This document shows, piece after piece, positions 47,904 to 59,890 of a DNA stretch of 64,000 nucleotides (position 1 is the first letter of the stretch; each line of letters opens with the position of its first letter). Where the stretch lies: NCBI GenBank assembly GCA_030686995.1, contig CM060691.1, positions 90,455,055-90,519,054 of the forward strand, written 5' to 3'. The position numbers were made by a program, and so were the translations under genes. This stretch comes from Artemisia argyi. Lineage: Eukaryota > Streptophyta > Magnoliopsida > Asterales > Asteraceae. The notes under the pieces were generated by a model. That model saw nothing but the letters and a program-made list of their open reading frames with translations, was not told the DNA's origin and made no database searches.

Positions 47904-48629
47904 CTATCTAATTTTCTTCTCCTTCTCACCTACAACTAATCTCCTTCTATACAACTCGATCCACTGGTTGCAAATCCAAAGAATACTAACCGAAATCGCA
48001 GCAACCACAACACCTATCCACGAAACCCAAACCCACCTAGGAATAACATTATCGGCACCCCCACTTACATAAAACCCAACCATCTTATACACAAACAAAG
48101 GCCCTAGAAACCCCCTAACAACGGAATAAAACGCATAAAACGGAGGAGACAAAACATCAAACACCTGGTGTGCAAATTCAGACTCTCCTTTTAACGCGCT
48201 AGACAACGTCCACACATTCTGGCAAAAACTAGTAACCTCAGCCAATATAAGCAACATTAATATCCCATAAGCCCCATGAAAGACCAAAAACCGACACGTA
48301 ACAAAGACAAAAAGTGTAGCTAAATGATGACCAATAAACAAAACATCACTAGGATTAAATACTAAGTAATGACAAAGATCCATTAAAAAATAAGCAATGC
48401 TGTATTCCAAAACCGTGTTCTGGAATACAGTATTCGTATCCGCGAAAGAGTATTTTTCTTTTGCGGATATCGCGAAATAAGCTAAAATAACAGCAGGGGT
48501 GCCATGAGCTAATGAAATCAAACAGCTCGCGGCTTTGGCTCGGAGCTTGGAGGCCCAGTTACGGAAAATGATAAAGTGGGCTGATAAGTAAATGATCAAG
48601 AACATTAAGAAGAATAATGGAAGATCCAT
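47904..48629 (-). CDS. TLC-domain membrane protein, copy A
   Basis: Single exon, 241 aa from ATG 48629; an upstream in-frame ATG at 48731 would add 34 residues but the paralogue lacks it. Six or seven hydrophobic segments span the protein. The TRAM-LAG1-CLN8 core is seen in DLCHYLVFNPSDVLFIGHH, with the paired His at 101-102, then QNVWTLSSAL. The C-terminus ends KKIR, a dilysine (KKXX) ER-retrieval signal, so an ER membrane location is likely. TLC proteins act in ceramide synthesis or membrane-lipid regulation. This short form resembles plant TMEM136/TLCD-like proteins and lacks the homeobox of LAG1 synthases. No catalytic function can be stated from sequence. Confidence 0.85.
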   Translation of the reverse strand: MDLPLFFLMFLIIYLSAHFIIFRNWASKLRAKAASCLISLAHGTPAVILAYFAISAKEKYSFADTNTVFQNTVLEYSIAYFLMDLCHYLVFNPSDVLFIGHHLATLFVFVTCRFLVFHGAYGILMLLILAEVTSFCQNVWTLSSALKGESEFAHQVFDVLSPPFYAFYSVVRGFLGPLFVYKMVGFYVSGGADNVIPRWVWVSWIGVVVAAISVSILWICNQWIELYRRRLVVGEKEKKIR

Positions 48630-48886
48630 TGGGGTTTGTGTGTGTTTTTGAAGGTGTTTTAGTGTGTGTAAAATTGGCGAGGGGGAGATGCTGAAAGAAA
48701 AAAAACAAGTGGCGTCTTCTCGAATTGTCAACCGCCAGAGACTTTTTATATTTGTGATGGAAATTTTTTTGTTTTGAATTTGTTTTAAGATAAGTTATGT
48801 GAAGTTTATAAGCTTTGTTTTGTGATTAGTATTACGTTATCGAATTGTTTAAAGTGCAAATGCAATGTTTTGAATTGTTTTAAGAC

Positions 48887-51800
48887 ATGAATTAAAAAGA
48901 CGGAGAAGATCCCATAAAGATATCTTAGAGTATATATACCTGTCGAAAGATTGTTTACAAGGAGAAGTGGCCATGGAATTGGTGAAGAAACTTACCTGCA
49001 AACGTTCCAATCTTTTCTTAAATTTATTTTTTACCGTTGTCATCTGTGCATATACGTAAAGCTACTTTCTCTGTAAATCATAAAAGACATACATGAAAAG
49101 TCTACTGTGAAACTCAATTTGATATTTATTTACTACAACTGGTCTATTTCTCAGTATGCAAGTTGTTTGTTCAAGTCTCAGTATGCAAATTGTTTGTTCA
49201 AACAGTATACTAAAAACATGTTGAAGTAACCTCAGATACAAATAATGCTGCAAACAAAGAACAAAATGAATCTAGTTTAGTTTATGTTCTTGAACCAAGT
49301 AAACAAAAATGACAAATGTAAGCTCCCCGTGAACAAGTGTATGCAAATTAAATAATTGGCAAGTAAATAGACAAAACATGAGAAGAATAAACAATGTGAC
49401 TTCTTCTTCAGCATTCCCTAACCAACCAACAAAAATAAAATAAAAAACACAAATATTTGAATTATGTCATATAATTTAGTTATCACCAACCAAGAATCTT
49501 AGGTGGCAAATACCATTTTCCGGTCAACTTATAATTATTCATATATCATATGAGTATACAAGACCTAACTTTGTAGAAAAACACATTTTCAATTGCAAAG
49601 TACATAAACAAAGCATATGCATCAACTCTTTGAAAGGTGTCAATACCTAAATGGAATGAATGAGAGGAAAGTACATCCATAATACCTACCATTGTGTCTC
49701 CATTTTATTTTGTAAGCGTTCACTATGTGAACTTACCTCTGTGATTACAGAACGGAGGACTGAGAAAAGGTGTGGTATGCTGCTTTCCACAACATCACAA
49801 CCATGGTTAAAGAAATCCACTACTTCTGTAGTCAAAAGAATATCTTTCACAAACAGAACTGTTCTAGCAAGGACGAGCATATATCAATATACAACAAATG
49901 TGCATTTGTAAAAAGCATGATTAATAAACATAGTTGCGACTGTTGCACAACATGCCAGCATGGAGATCTTTCTCAATTTTTATTTCTATCATGTAATTCT
50001 TCTCTAGATACGAAGAGAATTAAGAATTCTAAAAAAAATACAATCTGTAATAAGATATGAAACCCTGTTTAGCACAAAGGAAACTGTAACTAAGAACTGG
50101 ATGAAACATAATTGAAATGGTCGACTCTGCAAGCAGTTCAATACTTTTTTCCCCAACAATTTATATAAAAAATATGTATATTTATCTAGTTGTTACAGAG
50201 CAGCAATTATCGTGACTTTAAACCACCAGTCTATGTTATTAGCGCATTACCTTTCCCATCAGCTACACAATGTCATCAACAAGCCAAAGAGGTCCTGGAC
50301 TCCTGGTTTTAAAACCGGCTAAACCCAAATGAGCTCTATATTATTCATTGACTCAGTAGTTGCGGATTAGAAGTGAGTAATCTGAGTTAATCAACCATTC
50401 AAATCTACATCACTCGGTGTGCCCGCTGATTGTACCTCTAATCATCATACACAAACCATATGTAAGTTTCGACAAAGAAAACAATAAACTTTGTCATCAC
50501 TTTCTTTATCATAATCAGATATAATAAAGCAATACAGAGCAGCTACTGAAATTAAAGTAGTTCTAAACAGACAGAAACTTTGCAAGTTGCAAAACATAGT
50601 TCGAACACCAAGAAGCTTGTCAAATTGCAAAGATACACTTTGGATAGCCGAGATGCTTAGGCAGCGTAATCAGTTGCATCACACTTCTGATTAGAATTCA
50701 CATTTTTAAGAATAACTTGGCAGAACATACAGAAGAATTATCCCATAATCTTCAATATCCGATAGCATTATAAACACCACTTGGGAAAGTACAAATGATT
50801 GCAATTAAAGTATAGCCAGCGAATGGAATAAGCCAATATATATATAGAATAAATCAGAAACAAATGCAACGAAAAAATGAAATCAAAACACTACGATTAA
50901 GAGCACCATCAATAAGATTTTTATTATACTATTTCTGAAATCTAACACAAGTACATGATATTTTCTTTGCGATAAACTTCTGATTCATACAAAGGAACAT
51001 ATTCCTCATTTCCTATCTAATTTTCTTCTCCTTCTCACCTACAACTAATCTCCTTCTATACAACTCAATCCACTGGTTGCAAATCCAAAGAATACTAACC
51101 GAAATCGCAGCAACCACAACACCTATCCACGAAACCCAAACCCACCTAGGAATAACATTATCGGCACCCCCACTTACATAAAACCCAACCATCTTATACA
51201 CAAACAAAGGCCCTAGAAACCCCCTAACAACGGAATAAAACGCATAAAACGGAGGAGACAAAACATCAAACACCTGGTGTGCAAATTCAGACTCTCCTTT
51301 TAACGCACTAGACAACGTCCACACATTCTGGCAAAAACTAGTAACCTCAGCCAATATAAGCAACATTAATATCCCATAAGCCCCATGAAAGACCAAAAAG
51401 CGACACGTAACAAAGACGAAAAGGGTAGCTAAATGATGACCAATAAACAAAACATCACTAGGATTAAATACTAAGTAATGACAAAGATCCATTAAAAAAT
51501 AAGCAATGCTGTATTCCAAAACCGTGTTTTGGAATACAGTATTCGTATCCGCGAAAGAGTATTTTTCTTTCGCGGATATCGCGAAATAAGCTAAAATAAC
51601 AGCAGGGGTGCCGTGAGCTAATGAAATCAAACAGCTCGCGGCTTCGGCTCGGAGCTTGGAGGCCCAGTTACGGAAAAAGATAAAGTGGGCTGATAAGTAA
51701 ATGATTAAGAACATTAAGAAGAATAACGGAAGATCCATTGATGGGTTTGTGTGTGTTTTTTAAGGTGTTTTAGTGTGTGTAAAATCGGTGAGGGGAGATG

Positions 51801-51992
51801 CTGAAAGAAAAAAAACAAAGTGGCGTCTTCTCGAATTGTCAACCGCCAGAGACTTTTTATTAGTAGTATTTGTGATGGAAATTTTTTTTTTTGGTTTTGA
51901 ATTTGTTTTAAGATAAGTTAAGTGAAGTTTATAAGTTTTGTTTTGTGATTAGGATTACGTTATCGAATTGTTTAAAGTGCAAATGCAATGTT
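48887..51992. repeat. Tandem duplication, unit B
   Basis: Second copy of 45733-48867, abutting it through about 20 bp of spacer. The non-coding part 48900-51012 matches unit A with scattered SNPs and small indels and has no separate gene that I can support. Confidence 0.8.
51013..51738 (-). CDS. TLC-domain membrane protein, copy B
   Basis: 241 aa, single exon, differing from copy A at two residues only (Ile21 to Phe, Lys32 to Glu), with the same paired His 101-102 and C-terminal KKIR. The coding sequence is intact and the duplicated unit includes the 5' flank (CCGCCAGAGACTTTTTAT region), so both copies may be expressed. Copy B has no in-frame extension beyond its ATG, which supports the shorter start for both. 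Probable ER lipid-related membrane protein; exact role unknown. Confidence 0.85.
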   Translation of the reverse strand: MDLPLFFLMFLIIYLSAHFIFFRNWASKLRAEAASCLISLAHGTPAVILAYFAISAKEKYSFADTNTVFQNTVLEYSIAYFLMDLCHYLVFNPSDVLFIGHHLATLFVFVTCRFLVFHGAYGILMLLILAEVTSFCQNVWTLSSALKGESEFAHQVFDVLSPPFYAFYSVVRGFLGPLFVYKMVGFYVSGGADNVIPRWVWVSWIGVVVAAISVSILWICNQWIELYRRRLVVGEKEKKIR

Positions 51993-52371
51993 GCTGTCTA
52001 CACTCGTGTTTGCTTATTTGATTAAGTTTATTAATAAAATGTGCGCATGTGAAATTATATATATCCAAGACAAGTGAATTTGATCGGTTGCAATTAAAAA
52101 TGGATACTTCGAAGGTGTTTTGAGTTTTACTCCGTATTTTTTTTCCTACTTTGTTTCTAAAAATAAATGTTTTTTTGGTGATTAAAAATAAGTGTTTTGG
52201 TTTTTTTTTTTAATTAAAAATAAGCAGATATTTTTTTTTAGTGTTGGACAAATTTCATTTATTTAGTCAATGTTAATTACATCATTCGTCCTTAAGGGTG
52301 TATTAAAACAAAACGTCCGGTCCCAATTTCGAAATGAATGCACCATACGTCCCCAACAACTCCATTTCAAA
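51993..52371. other. AT-rich intergenic DNA
   Basis: T-rich runs and ATTAAAAATAAGTGTTTT-type short repeats at 52160-52235. The possible left end of a diverged MULE-type element is near 52273. No gene. Confidence 0.5.
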
Positions 52372-53965
52372 ACCCCACTTAGGGGTGTTATTTGGGTTGA
52401 CCCGGGCGGGTTCGGGTAAAGACTCAAGAAAAACATACCCGAACCAGACCTTGTTTAGAACTCGGGTTACTCGGGTTCTGGTTAATCAGGTCGGTTCAAT
52501 TCAGGTTCTGGTCAACCCGAGTATTTTTATATTGTAAAAGTGTTAGTTGAGTCGGGTTAGTCGGGTTCGGTCAATTCGGATCGAGGCTAATAAAAACATA
52601 CCCGAACCCGACCTTGTTTAGAACTCGGGTCAATTCGGGTTGACCCGATTGACCCGAATATAATTTTTGACCCGATTGACCCCACCCGAAAAGCCATATT
52701 CAAGTTCGGGTTCGGGTCGGGTCGGCTTTTATAACGCCCCTAACCCCACTGGTCCTTTGACTTAACGGTCATTAGTCAAGGCAGGTTAAATCCCCCATGT
52801 GCCTTGCACATGAGGTATAACAATCATTTTACCATCAAATTATCTTTCTTATTCTTTCTTTTCCATCTCCACCTACCATTACAACTATCCACCACCCTCC
52901 CACACCCATCACTCCGGTCAACATAAACCCATCACCATCATCATCATCATCTTCTCATCACCAAATTCAAAACTCATTCCCAAACCCTATTTTCATCTTC
53001 TCCACTCAATAACATAATTACCAACCTTAATAAAACCTATAAACATCAATTACCAACATCAGTAGCTTTTAATAGCCACCATTTCTTTTGCTAATCTTTC
53101 CATTCATTATCTGCATGTTGCAATATAAATTAGCACGCCAAGATACGCCCAATCTCAAATTTTGTTCAATTCACTCATACAAAAACACATTCATCAATAT
53201 CATCACGGCCTTATAACAATAGTGACAAACTATGAAAGTTTTGATGATGAAGATGGTCATCTATACAATAGATGTTTCTTATATATATTGCGGGGTGGTT
53301 GTTGGTGTTGATATTGTTTATTTATGTTAATAAAAAACCCAAACCCAAACCTAAACAAAAACTCCCTCTGTCTGTCGCACAAACACAAAGTAAGGTTGTT
53401 GAGATTTGTTGGGGTAAACAACCATTGGTAACCAGCCTGAAGCTTCTTCAAATGATTGTGGGACTTCTTTACGACCACCTTGATGCTTCCATTTTAACTT
53501 GGTATTTTTAACCTTTATTTGGGTTTTACTAAATTCTAAGTTCTTAACCAAACTAGGAAACATATATGATGTGAAGGAAGTTGAAATATTTATATCGGGT
53601 TTATTAAAGCCTGTAAATAAGTCTCGAATCCTCCAACATTAACTAGAAAGGTGAAATTATTAGTCGTTCTACTCCGTGGGTCGGATGTGCTTCAGTATTA
53701 TAAACATCAGGAACAAAAGGAAATCCGGTGTTGGCGTTGGTTTTCCATTTGGGACACCATCTGATACATTGGTGTAGGGTATTAGTGGTCACCCGCATGG
53801 TCTATAAAGTATGTACAACAACGACAGTTAGTGTGGCCTGTTAAAGTGAAGGACTAACGATACATTACGTTTCGCATTTAAGGACGGATGGTGCATTTTT
53901 TGGTCAAATGACGAAACTCATCAGTCAACGCAAACCACAAGGACGAACGGTGTAGTTTATTCTTA
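52273..53965. mobile_element. Possible diverged MULE-type element carrying a hAT MITE
   Basis: Left GTTAATTACATCATTCGTCC and AATGCACCATACGTCC are mirrored at the right by the reverse complements of AATAAACTACACCGTTCGTCC and AATGCACCATCCGTCC. The TSD candidates (TTAGTCAAT and TTAGATTAA) do not match well. The interior holds Pro-rich and T-rich sequence and a 79 aa open frame (53272-53511) without recognisable features. Confidence 0.4.
52380..52742. mobile_element. hAT-type MITE
   Basis: 363 bp with 12 bp TIRs TAGGGGTGTTAT and ATAACGCCCCTA (one mismatch) and a perfect 8 bp TSD ACCCCACT (52372-52379, 52743-52750), the hAT hallmark. The interior is rich in CGGGTTCGGGT / GACCCGA repeats. Confidence 0.85.
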
Positions 53966-54159
53966 GATTAAAGAAATGGGAAGATGTGTGTGTTTTCTAG
54001 AGAGAGAAAAGAGAGAACACACGCCTTATGAAATACAATGAGACATCATCCCCTCCAAGTTGCAACTAGGAGGGTATTTATAGGGAAATACAAGCCAAAC
54101 TTTACATGTTTGACATTATTAGTCCCTGTAGTATAAGAAATAAGAAACTAATGCAATTC
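53966..54159. other. Unassigned sequence left of the gypsy remnant
   Basis: Contains GAGAGAGAAAAGAGAGAAC and a TATTTATAGGG that could be the edge of another LTR. Not enough to assign; no gene. Confidence 0.35.
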
Positions 54160-54317
54160 CCGAATATGAATTCACTTTTAAGGCTAACATGTTGCAAGAG
54201 GATGGTCATCCCATTGCTTATTTGAATAAGTCATTGTCTACCAAACACCAGGCCTTATCTATCTATGAGAAAGAAGTTTTGGTTGTGATGTTGGCATTGG
54301 AAAAGTAGAGAGGCTAT
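54160..54317 (+). pseudogene. Gypsy RNase H fragment, left part
   Basis: Translates as EDGHPIAYLNKSLSTKHQ and on to VVMLALEK, the RT-connection/RNase H region of Ty3/gypsy pol. A TAG follows LEK where the family has Trp (TGG to TAG). The copia insertion then cuts it at GGCTAT. Confidence 0.75.
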
Positions 54318-57300
54318 TGTTGGACAATATCTCGACAACAAACCCGAAGCTCAATCGCGGAACGCTAGATCGCGAGTTATACCGAGCACAAGTATCAAAC
54401 ACGAGAGACTACAAAAGATCGACAAGAATATGCACACGATATACCCTCGTACCAAACCTTTATTAAATAACCTAATAAAGCTATTACAACGAGGAAGAAG
54501 AATGAATAACTAGCATCCCCCTCATCTCTATTTATAGAGATGAGGAGGTGGAAACCTAGCTTGCCTTGCACTCCAAGCTACCTAATCCTAGTTTATGTCT
54601 AACACCTAATCTAATTACAAAGTACACTTAAGCCCCTAATCTATGTTTAAGTGCACTACTAATATATAACAATTTCCACCTTAGGAGTAACACTTAAACA
54701 TAACCGATACTCAACACCTTTTCCTCGTGCTGGAACCTCGGACCGGGGACCACCTTGTCGACCAGGCATTGTACTTCAGTAATTTTCCAAGATTAGCTTC
54801 AGTAGACTCCTTCACCTTCTTCTTTTCAGAAACATTACCCTCTGCACCCTCTTGACCAGGTACTCCGGTTACCGTAATGTCTGCCCCCACCTTTATACCA
54901 AGGTGTACCTTTTTCTGCTCATTTACCAAGCAGCCCGTGTTTGTCTTTTCTTCAAGTTGCTTGTCCTCCAACTTTCTTTGAGCCACTGCAGCATCATCGT
55001 TACTAACCTGAACAACCTCAGCTTCACGATTCCTTTGAGCTCCCTGCAGTTCCACCTCAAACCAAACACGTTTATCAACCTATACTCCATGGACTCCTGT
55101 TTTAACACCAGGACCAAGTTGTTTGAGCCCAACTTGTTTTTGACCAAGTTGTTTGAACCCAACTTGTTTATGACCAAGTTGTTTGAACCCAACTTGTTTT
55201 GAACCTCCATGCTTTTGTACACCAAAAGTCATCACTTTTGCTTCAAGAGTATACACACAGTTCTCTTTCCCGATCCCAGTCATCATAACCCGACAACCTT
55301 TGATCACCTTGACTCTACCCATCTGCATCTTCACAGTATAACCCTCTTTTTCAAGAGTACCCAATGAAATCAAGCTTTTTCTTAACCCTGGAACATACCT
55401 GACATCTTCCAGTATAAAGCTTGAACCATCATGCAACTGTATCTTCACTTTCCCTGTCCCTCTGATAGTGCATGTCCTGTTATCACCTAACTGAACCGAA
55501 CCACCATCAATATCCTTGAAGTCATACAAGAAATCCCTCCTAGGTGTCATATGATAAGACCCACCTGAATCCATTACCAATTCAGTCATCTCATCATTCC
55601 CGACTACCACCAAGGCTTCTCCAAAGTAGGAGTTACCCTTGTCATCAGAAGAATCAGAATCCTGATCATGCTTACCCTTCCTGACGAACCCACTTGACTT
55701 CTTCTTTGGACAGCCTCTCTTCAGATGACCCTCTGAATGACATATGAAGCACTTGAGTTTACCAGTTCCACCCCTTGACTTAAACCGCGAACTTCCACCA
55801 GAATGAGCTTTCCTTGAATGATCTGACCCTCCCCTTACATATAACCCGTCACCAGTATCTTCCTTTGTGCCTTCGGTTCTTTTCTTCAACTCCCTTGAAT
55901 TCAGAGTCGCTAGAACATCCTCCATTGTCAAGGATTCCCTCCCATACAACAATGTCTCCACAAAGTTTTCATAAGACGATGGCAACGACGTAGGTAACAT
56001 AAGTGCCTGATCCTCATCCTCAATCTCGATATCAATATTCGCCAAATCAAGTATCAACTTATTAAACTCATTTATATGATCACCCAGTTTCGTACCTAGA
56101 CTCATATAAAACGTGTACAACTTCTTCTTCAGATACAGTCTGTTTGCTAAGGACTTAGTCATATACAGACTAGTTAACTTCGTCCAAATTCCTGCGGCAG
56201 ATGTTTCCTTAGTAACTTCTCGTAAAACCCGGTCTCCCAAGCATAGAATCAAGGTACTGTATGCCTTCTTCATTAAAGCAGCCTTTTCACCTACTTCCAT
56301 GTCCGCGAGTAACGTCTCTAATGCAGCATCACATCCCAGCTGTACCATTAAAGCACGCATCTTAATTTGCCATAACCCGAAGTCATTCTTCCCATCGAAT
56401 TTTTCGATGTCAAACCTAGTTATAGAACTAGCCATTCTTCTTTTACCTTGCTAAAAACCTTGTCAAGTTATTTCTTAACCAACTTTACTGACAAGCCTCA
56501 CAAGCCGTGTGCAATATTTTCCCTTGTTGCTATAAACCCTTCTTGCAAATCGAATTAATTAGAAAAACCCTAAACCCTCGATCGCGAACAAGTAACCAAG
56601 TCGATAATCTTGAAACTCAAGTACCTCGACTCTAAACTTGAACCACAAGAAAAAGAAAAAATATCAAACAAGAACCTTCGCTTTAATTTAAATTTAAAGT
56701 CACCCACAGAAACTGATTAAATTAAACGAAGTCGAACTTTTAATTCTTAAAAATTCGAACCTTTGTATAATAAATATACTTTTCTTGTCACCTTTGTAGT
56801 ATACTTAGGAATAGGATACACGTGGGTAATAATCTTTGGTTTTTGTTTTTACTTTTTCAAAAACCTCACGTTACCTTCTATATCCTCTTCTACCTATCGA
56901 TCAACTACTGCTACAATCAACAGCACCCGAAACCATTTTCTTTGCTCTAACCCGAACTAAGTCGAAACCTCGATCTAACACTCGAACTTCGATGACCACA
57001 ATAACCGCGGCTCTTGATACCACTTATTGGACAATATCTCGACAACAAACCTGAAGCTCGATCGCGGAACACTAGATCGCGAGTTATACCGAGCACAAGT
57101 ATCAAACACGAGAGACTACAAAAGATCGACAAGAATATGCACACGATATACCCTCGTACCAAACCTTTATTAAATAACCTAATAAAGCTATTAGAACGAG
57201 GAAGAAGAATGAATAACTAGCATCCCCTCATCTCTATTTATAGAGATGAGGAGGTGGAAACCTAGCTTGCCTTGCACTTCAAGCTACCTAATCCTAGTTT

Positions 57301-57377
57301 ATGTCTAACACCTAATCTAATTACAAAGTACACTTAAGCCCCTAAACTATGTTTAAGTTCACTACTAATATATAACA
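54318..57377 (-). mobile_element. Non-autonomous (gag/protease-only) Ty1-copia element
   Basis: LTRs 54318-54671 (354 bp) and 57025-57377 (353 bp), TSD GCTAT on both sides (54313-54317, 57378-57382). On the minus strand the PBS next to the right LTR reads TGGTATCAAGAGCC, the tRNA-iMet type of copia. The internal 2.35 kb carries a single gag-protease ORF and no integrase, RT or RNase H. The terminal TG of the right LTR copy has mutated to TA. Confidence 0.9.
54711..56435 (-). pseudogene. Copia gag-protease polyprotein with one in-frame stop
   Basis: The first 451 codons (56435 to 55081) encode a UBN2-type gag (KFDGKNDFGLWQIKMRALMV), a CCHC knuckle at residues 229-242 (C-x2-C-x4-H-x4-C) and a retropepsin active site DSGGSYHMT at 289-297. 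There follows a short tandem repeat of KQVGFKQLG units. A TAG at 55078-55080 interrupts the frame, which then continues in the same frame to 54711 (EVELQGAQRN to STRKRC), a tail I recall from many Asteraceae copia proteins. A single CAG to TAG change would explain the stop. No integrase or RT follows. Confidence 0.8.
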
Positions 57378-57382
57378 GCTAT

Positions 57383-58835
57383 GTTTTGGACGGCATTTTA
57401 AAATCAAAACAGACCATTTTAGTCTCAAATACCTTTTGGATCAAGGCTGACCACCCCATTTCAAACTAAGTAGCTACCTAAGTTACTTGGGTATGATTAT
57501 GAGATTGTGTACAAAAAGGGTAATGAGAATGCTGCTGCTGATGCCCTTTCTAGAGTTCATATGGTCAGTGGTGAATTGTCTACTATGTTGGTGACTTCCG
57601 TGACTATTGAATTAATGGGAAAGATTCAACAAAACTATCAAGATGGCCCTGTGTTAAGTGAAAGAATGCAGAAGCTGGCAGGATGGTACTTATAGTTCCA
57701 ATAAGTATACTTTGATTTGAGGAAAATTGAGGAGAAAAGGCAAACTAGTTGTTGGAAACGATGAGTCACTAAGGAAACATATCTTCCTGCACTTCATGTT
57801 GAAGCTATTGTATTGGAAAGGAATGAGGAGAATGGTGAAACGATGGGTCAAAGAATGTTACGTGTGCCAAAAGCAAAAACCTGATCTAAGTGCATACCCT
57901 GGATTGTTGCAATCTCTTCCCATTCCTAATAGAGTTTGGTCTGCAATCTTTATGGACTTCATTAAAGGCTTACCTGCTTCAAATGCAACGACTGCTATTC
58001 TTGTGGTGGTAGATAGATTAAGCAAGTATGCTCCCTTTGTTCCTCTGCATCACCCTTTCACAACTACACAAGTGGCCCAAGCTTTCATGGATAATGTGTA
58101 CAAATTACATGGCCTACCAGAAACAATTGTGAGTGACAAAGACAAGGTATTCTTAAGTCATTTCTGGCAATCATTGTCCAAAATCTTGAAGGTACAATTG
58201 CATATGTCCACAACATACCACCCACAAACTGATGATCAAACAGAGGTTGTGAACATGTGTCTTGAATATTTTTTAAGATGTATGACAGGAGAAAAGCCCA
58301 AACAATGATCAAACAAAGGTTGTGAGCAGGTGTCTTGAATGCTCAAATTTCATTTAAAAAGGACACAAGATAGAATGAAAAACCAAGCTGACAAACACAT
58401 GACTAATAAGAGTTTTGAAGTTGGTTCTTGGGTCTATTTGAAATTGCAGACACACAGACATGTTACTGCAAAACAAGGGCCTTATCGCAAATTATCTGCC
58501 AAATTCTATGAACCATTTCTGATTGAAGAGAAGATAGGAGCAATAGCCTATAAGCTCAAGTTACCCAATGGAAGTCAAATTCATCTAGTGTTCCATGTGT
58601 CACATTTGAAACAGTGCAAAGGAAATGTGCAAGGAGCTGGTAGTCTACCCAATTTGAATGATGAAGGTCTTTTGAAAGTGGAACCAGAAGCAATTTTGGA
58701 AAGGAAGCTTGAAAGGGTTAACAATAGACGAGTCACATTTGTTTTGGTTAAATGGCCCAACAAAGACATTGAAGATGCTACATAGGAGCAATATCATGAA
58801 TTTGTGCAAAGGTTTCCAGAATTTGATAAGCATCC
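57383..58835 (+). pseudogene. Gypsy RNase H end, integrase and chromodomain (decayed)
   Basis: RNase H end around YDYEIVYKKGNENAAADALSR (57487 on). Integrase 57727-58308: the His-His half of the zinc domain is shortened (HIFLHFM..), then CYVCQKQ, and the catalytic core with MDFIKG, VSDKDKVF and QTEVVN keeps the D, D, E residues. A 34 bp direct repeat (GATCAAACA..TGTCTTGAAT) marks a deletion before the C-terminal part (58339-58785), which ends in a chromodomain-like ILERKL..VTFVLVKW. There the Trp after ATxx is TAG (58783-58785), beyond which EQYHEFVQRFPEF continues. Frameshifts and stops rule out activity. Probably the Tekay/Reina group of chromoviruses. Confidence 0.75.
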
Positions 58836-58867
58836 TTAAGGACAAGGATTCTTTAAGGGGAATGGAT

Positions 58868-59150
58868 TGATACGAGCTTAAACCAAAATGCACATGAAAG
58901 GCACGTGTCCCTTTTCAAATGGCGGTTAGTAGTTTTGGCGCCAGAGTTTGTTAGCCAATTTGTGTATAAAAACAGGATTAGACTCGATAGAAAGGTAGTT
59001 CATTTGTAATTGATTCCTTCTCCCTCGCATTCTATAATCACCTTTGGGCCTCCCTTAGATTCCTAGTTCATTTCTTATCTTTCATTTTGTTATAAATACT
59101 TTCGTACTTGCCAACTTCTTGTTTTACATACCAATTCATAATTATTACTT
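58868..59150 (+). mobile_element. Gypsy 3' LTR (start)
   Basis: TGATACGAGC follows the purine tract AAGGGGAATGGAT. A TATA box GTATAAAAACAGG lies near 58963. The right end cannot be fixed because a MITE sits at 59151; the LTR may resume after 59527. Confidence 0.6.
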
Positions 59151-59518
59151 GAGAAAAGTCCAAAATACAACCTTGTGGTTTGGCCTTTGCTCGCTTTACA
59201 TCCTTTTTCTTTTTTTGGCACAAAAATCATCCCTGTGATAGTAAAGTTGGCACAAAGTCATCCATCCGTTAGTAATATCAGTTAATGAGGACTAACGATG
59301 CAAATTATTTTCTCTTATTTTCCGCCACCACCACTACCCACCACCGCCACCCACCAACGGAGATAATGGAAAATAATTTGCATCATTGTAACTGATATTA
59401 CTAACGGAGGGATGGTTTTGTGCCAACTTTACTACCACAGGATTTTTGTGCCAAAAAAAGAAAAAGGATGTAAAGCGAGCAAAGGCCAAACCACATGGAT
59501 GTATTTTAGACTTTTCTC
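59151..59518. mobile_element. MULE-type MITE, long TIRs
   Basis: 368 bp, nearly all inverted repeat: GAGAAAAGTCCAAAATACA is mirrored at the right end, with about 165 bp arms around a short CCACC-rich loop. Perfect 9 bp TSD TTATTACTT (59142-59150, 59519-59527). Confidence 0.9.
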
Positions 59519-59890
59519 TTATTACTTTTTAGCACCATCGCCCAAAATTCTATATTATTATTCAGACATATCCAAACGCTAAATCTCAAAAGGAATGAAG
59601 TTCTGAGAATGAAGTTCCATAAATCATAAATCTTCATTATAAAACAACAAACTCCGAGCATTTTGATCGGTTTACAGAATTAAGGACAACATGTAATAAA
59701 AGAAATGACTCCCTTATTCATTACTTCCAAGTTCCAAAATGAAGAACCAGCGCTATCACATTACTAAAACACAGGTGTTTTTCATACAGGAGCAGAAGGC
59801 CAAAAATGCAGTGTTCTTTTACAGAAAATAATTATTTCTCATTTGAAGTCTTGTCACAAACCTTTGACAGAAGAGGAATAAGAAGGGAAT

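Larger units (their letters stand above)
45733..48867. repeat. Tandem duplication, unit A (about 3.1 kb)
   Basis: Starts in the 3' flank of the LHT gene (GAATTAAAAAGAC) and runs past the 5' end of the first TLC gene. It is highly similar to 48887-51992; unit B lacks about 60 bp near its start. Markers: GAGAAGATCCCATAAAGATATC (45805 and 48902) and GTGCAAATGCAATGTT (48852 and 51977). Confidence 0.8.
54160..59150 (+). mobile_element. Decayed chromovirus-type Ty3/gypsy element (5' truncated)
   Basis: Starts inside RNase H (54160-54317), is split by a copia element (54318-57377), and resumes at 57383 with the rest of RNase H, integrase, a chromodomain-like tail and the start of a 3' LTR (TGATACGAG at 58868). 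Gag, protease and most of RT are missing. A MULE MITE sits at or just beyond its right end. Confidence 0.75.

Noticed and set aside
48630..48731. 34-residue N-terminal extension of the first TLC protein
   Set aside because: The nearly identical second copy lacks an in-frame upstream ATG, and the TLC fold starts at the shorter Met.
53272..53511. 79-codon frame with an N-terminal hydrophobic stretch
   Set aside because: Short, Lys/Pro repeat-driven, inside a probable diverged DNA transposon; no family recognised.
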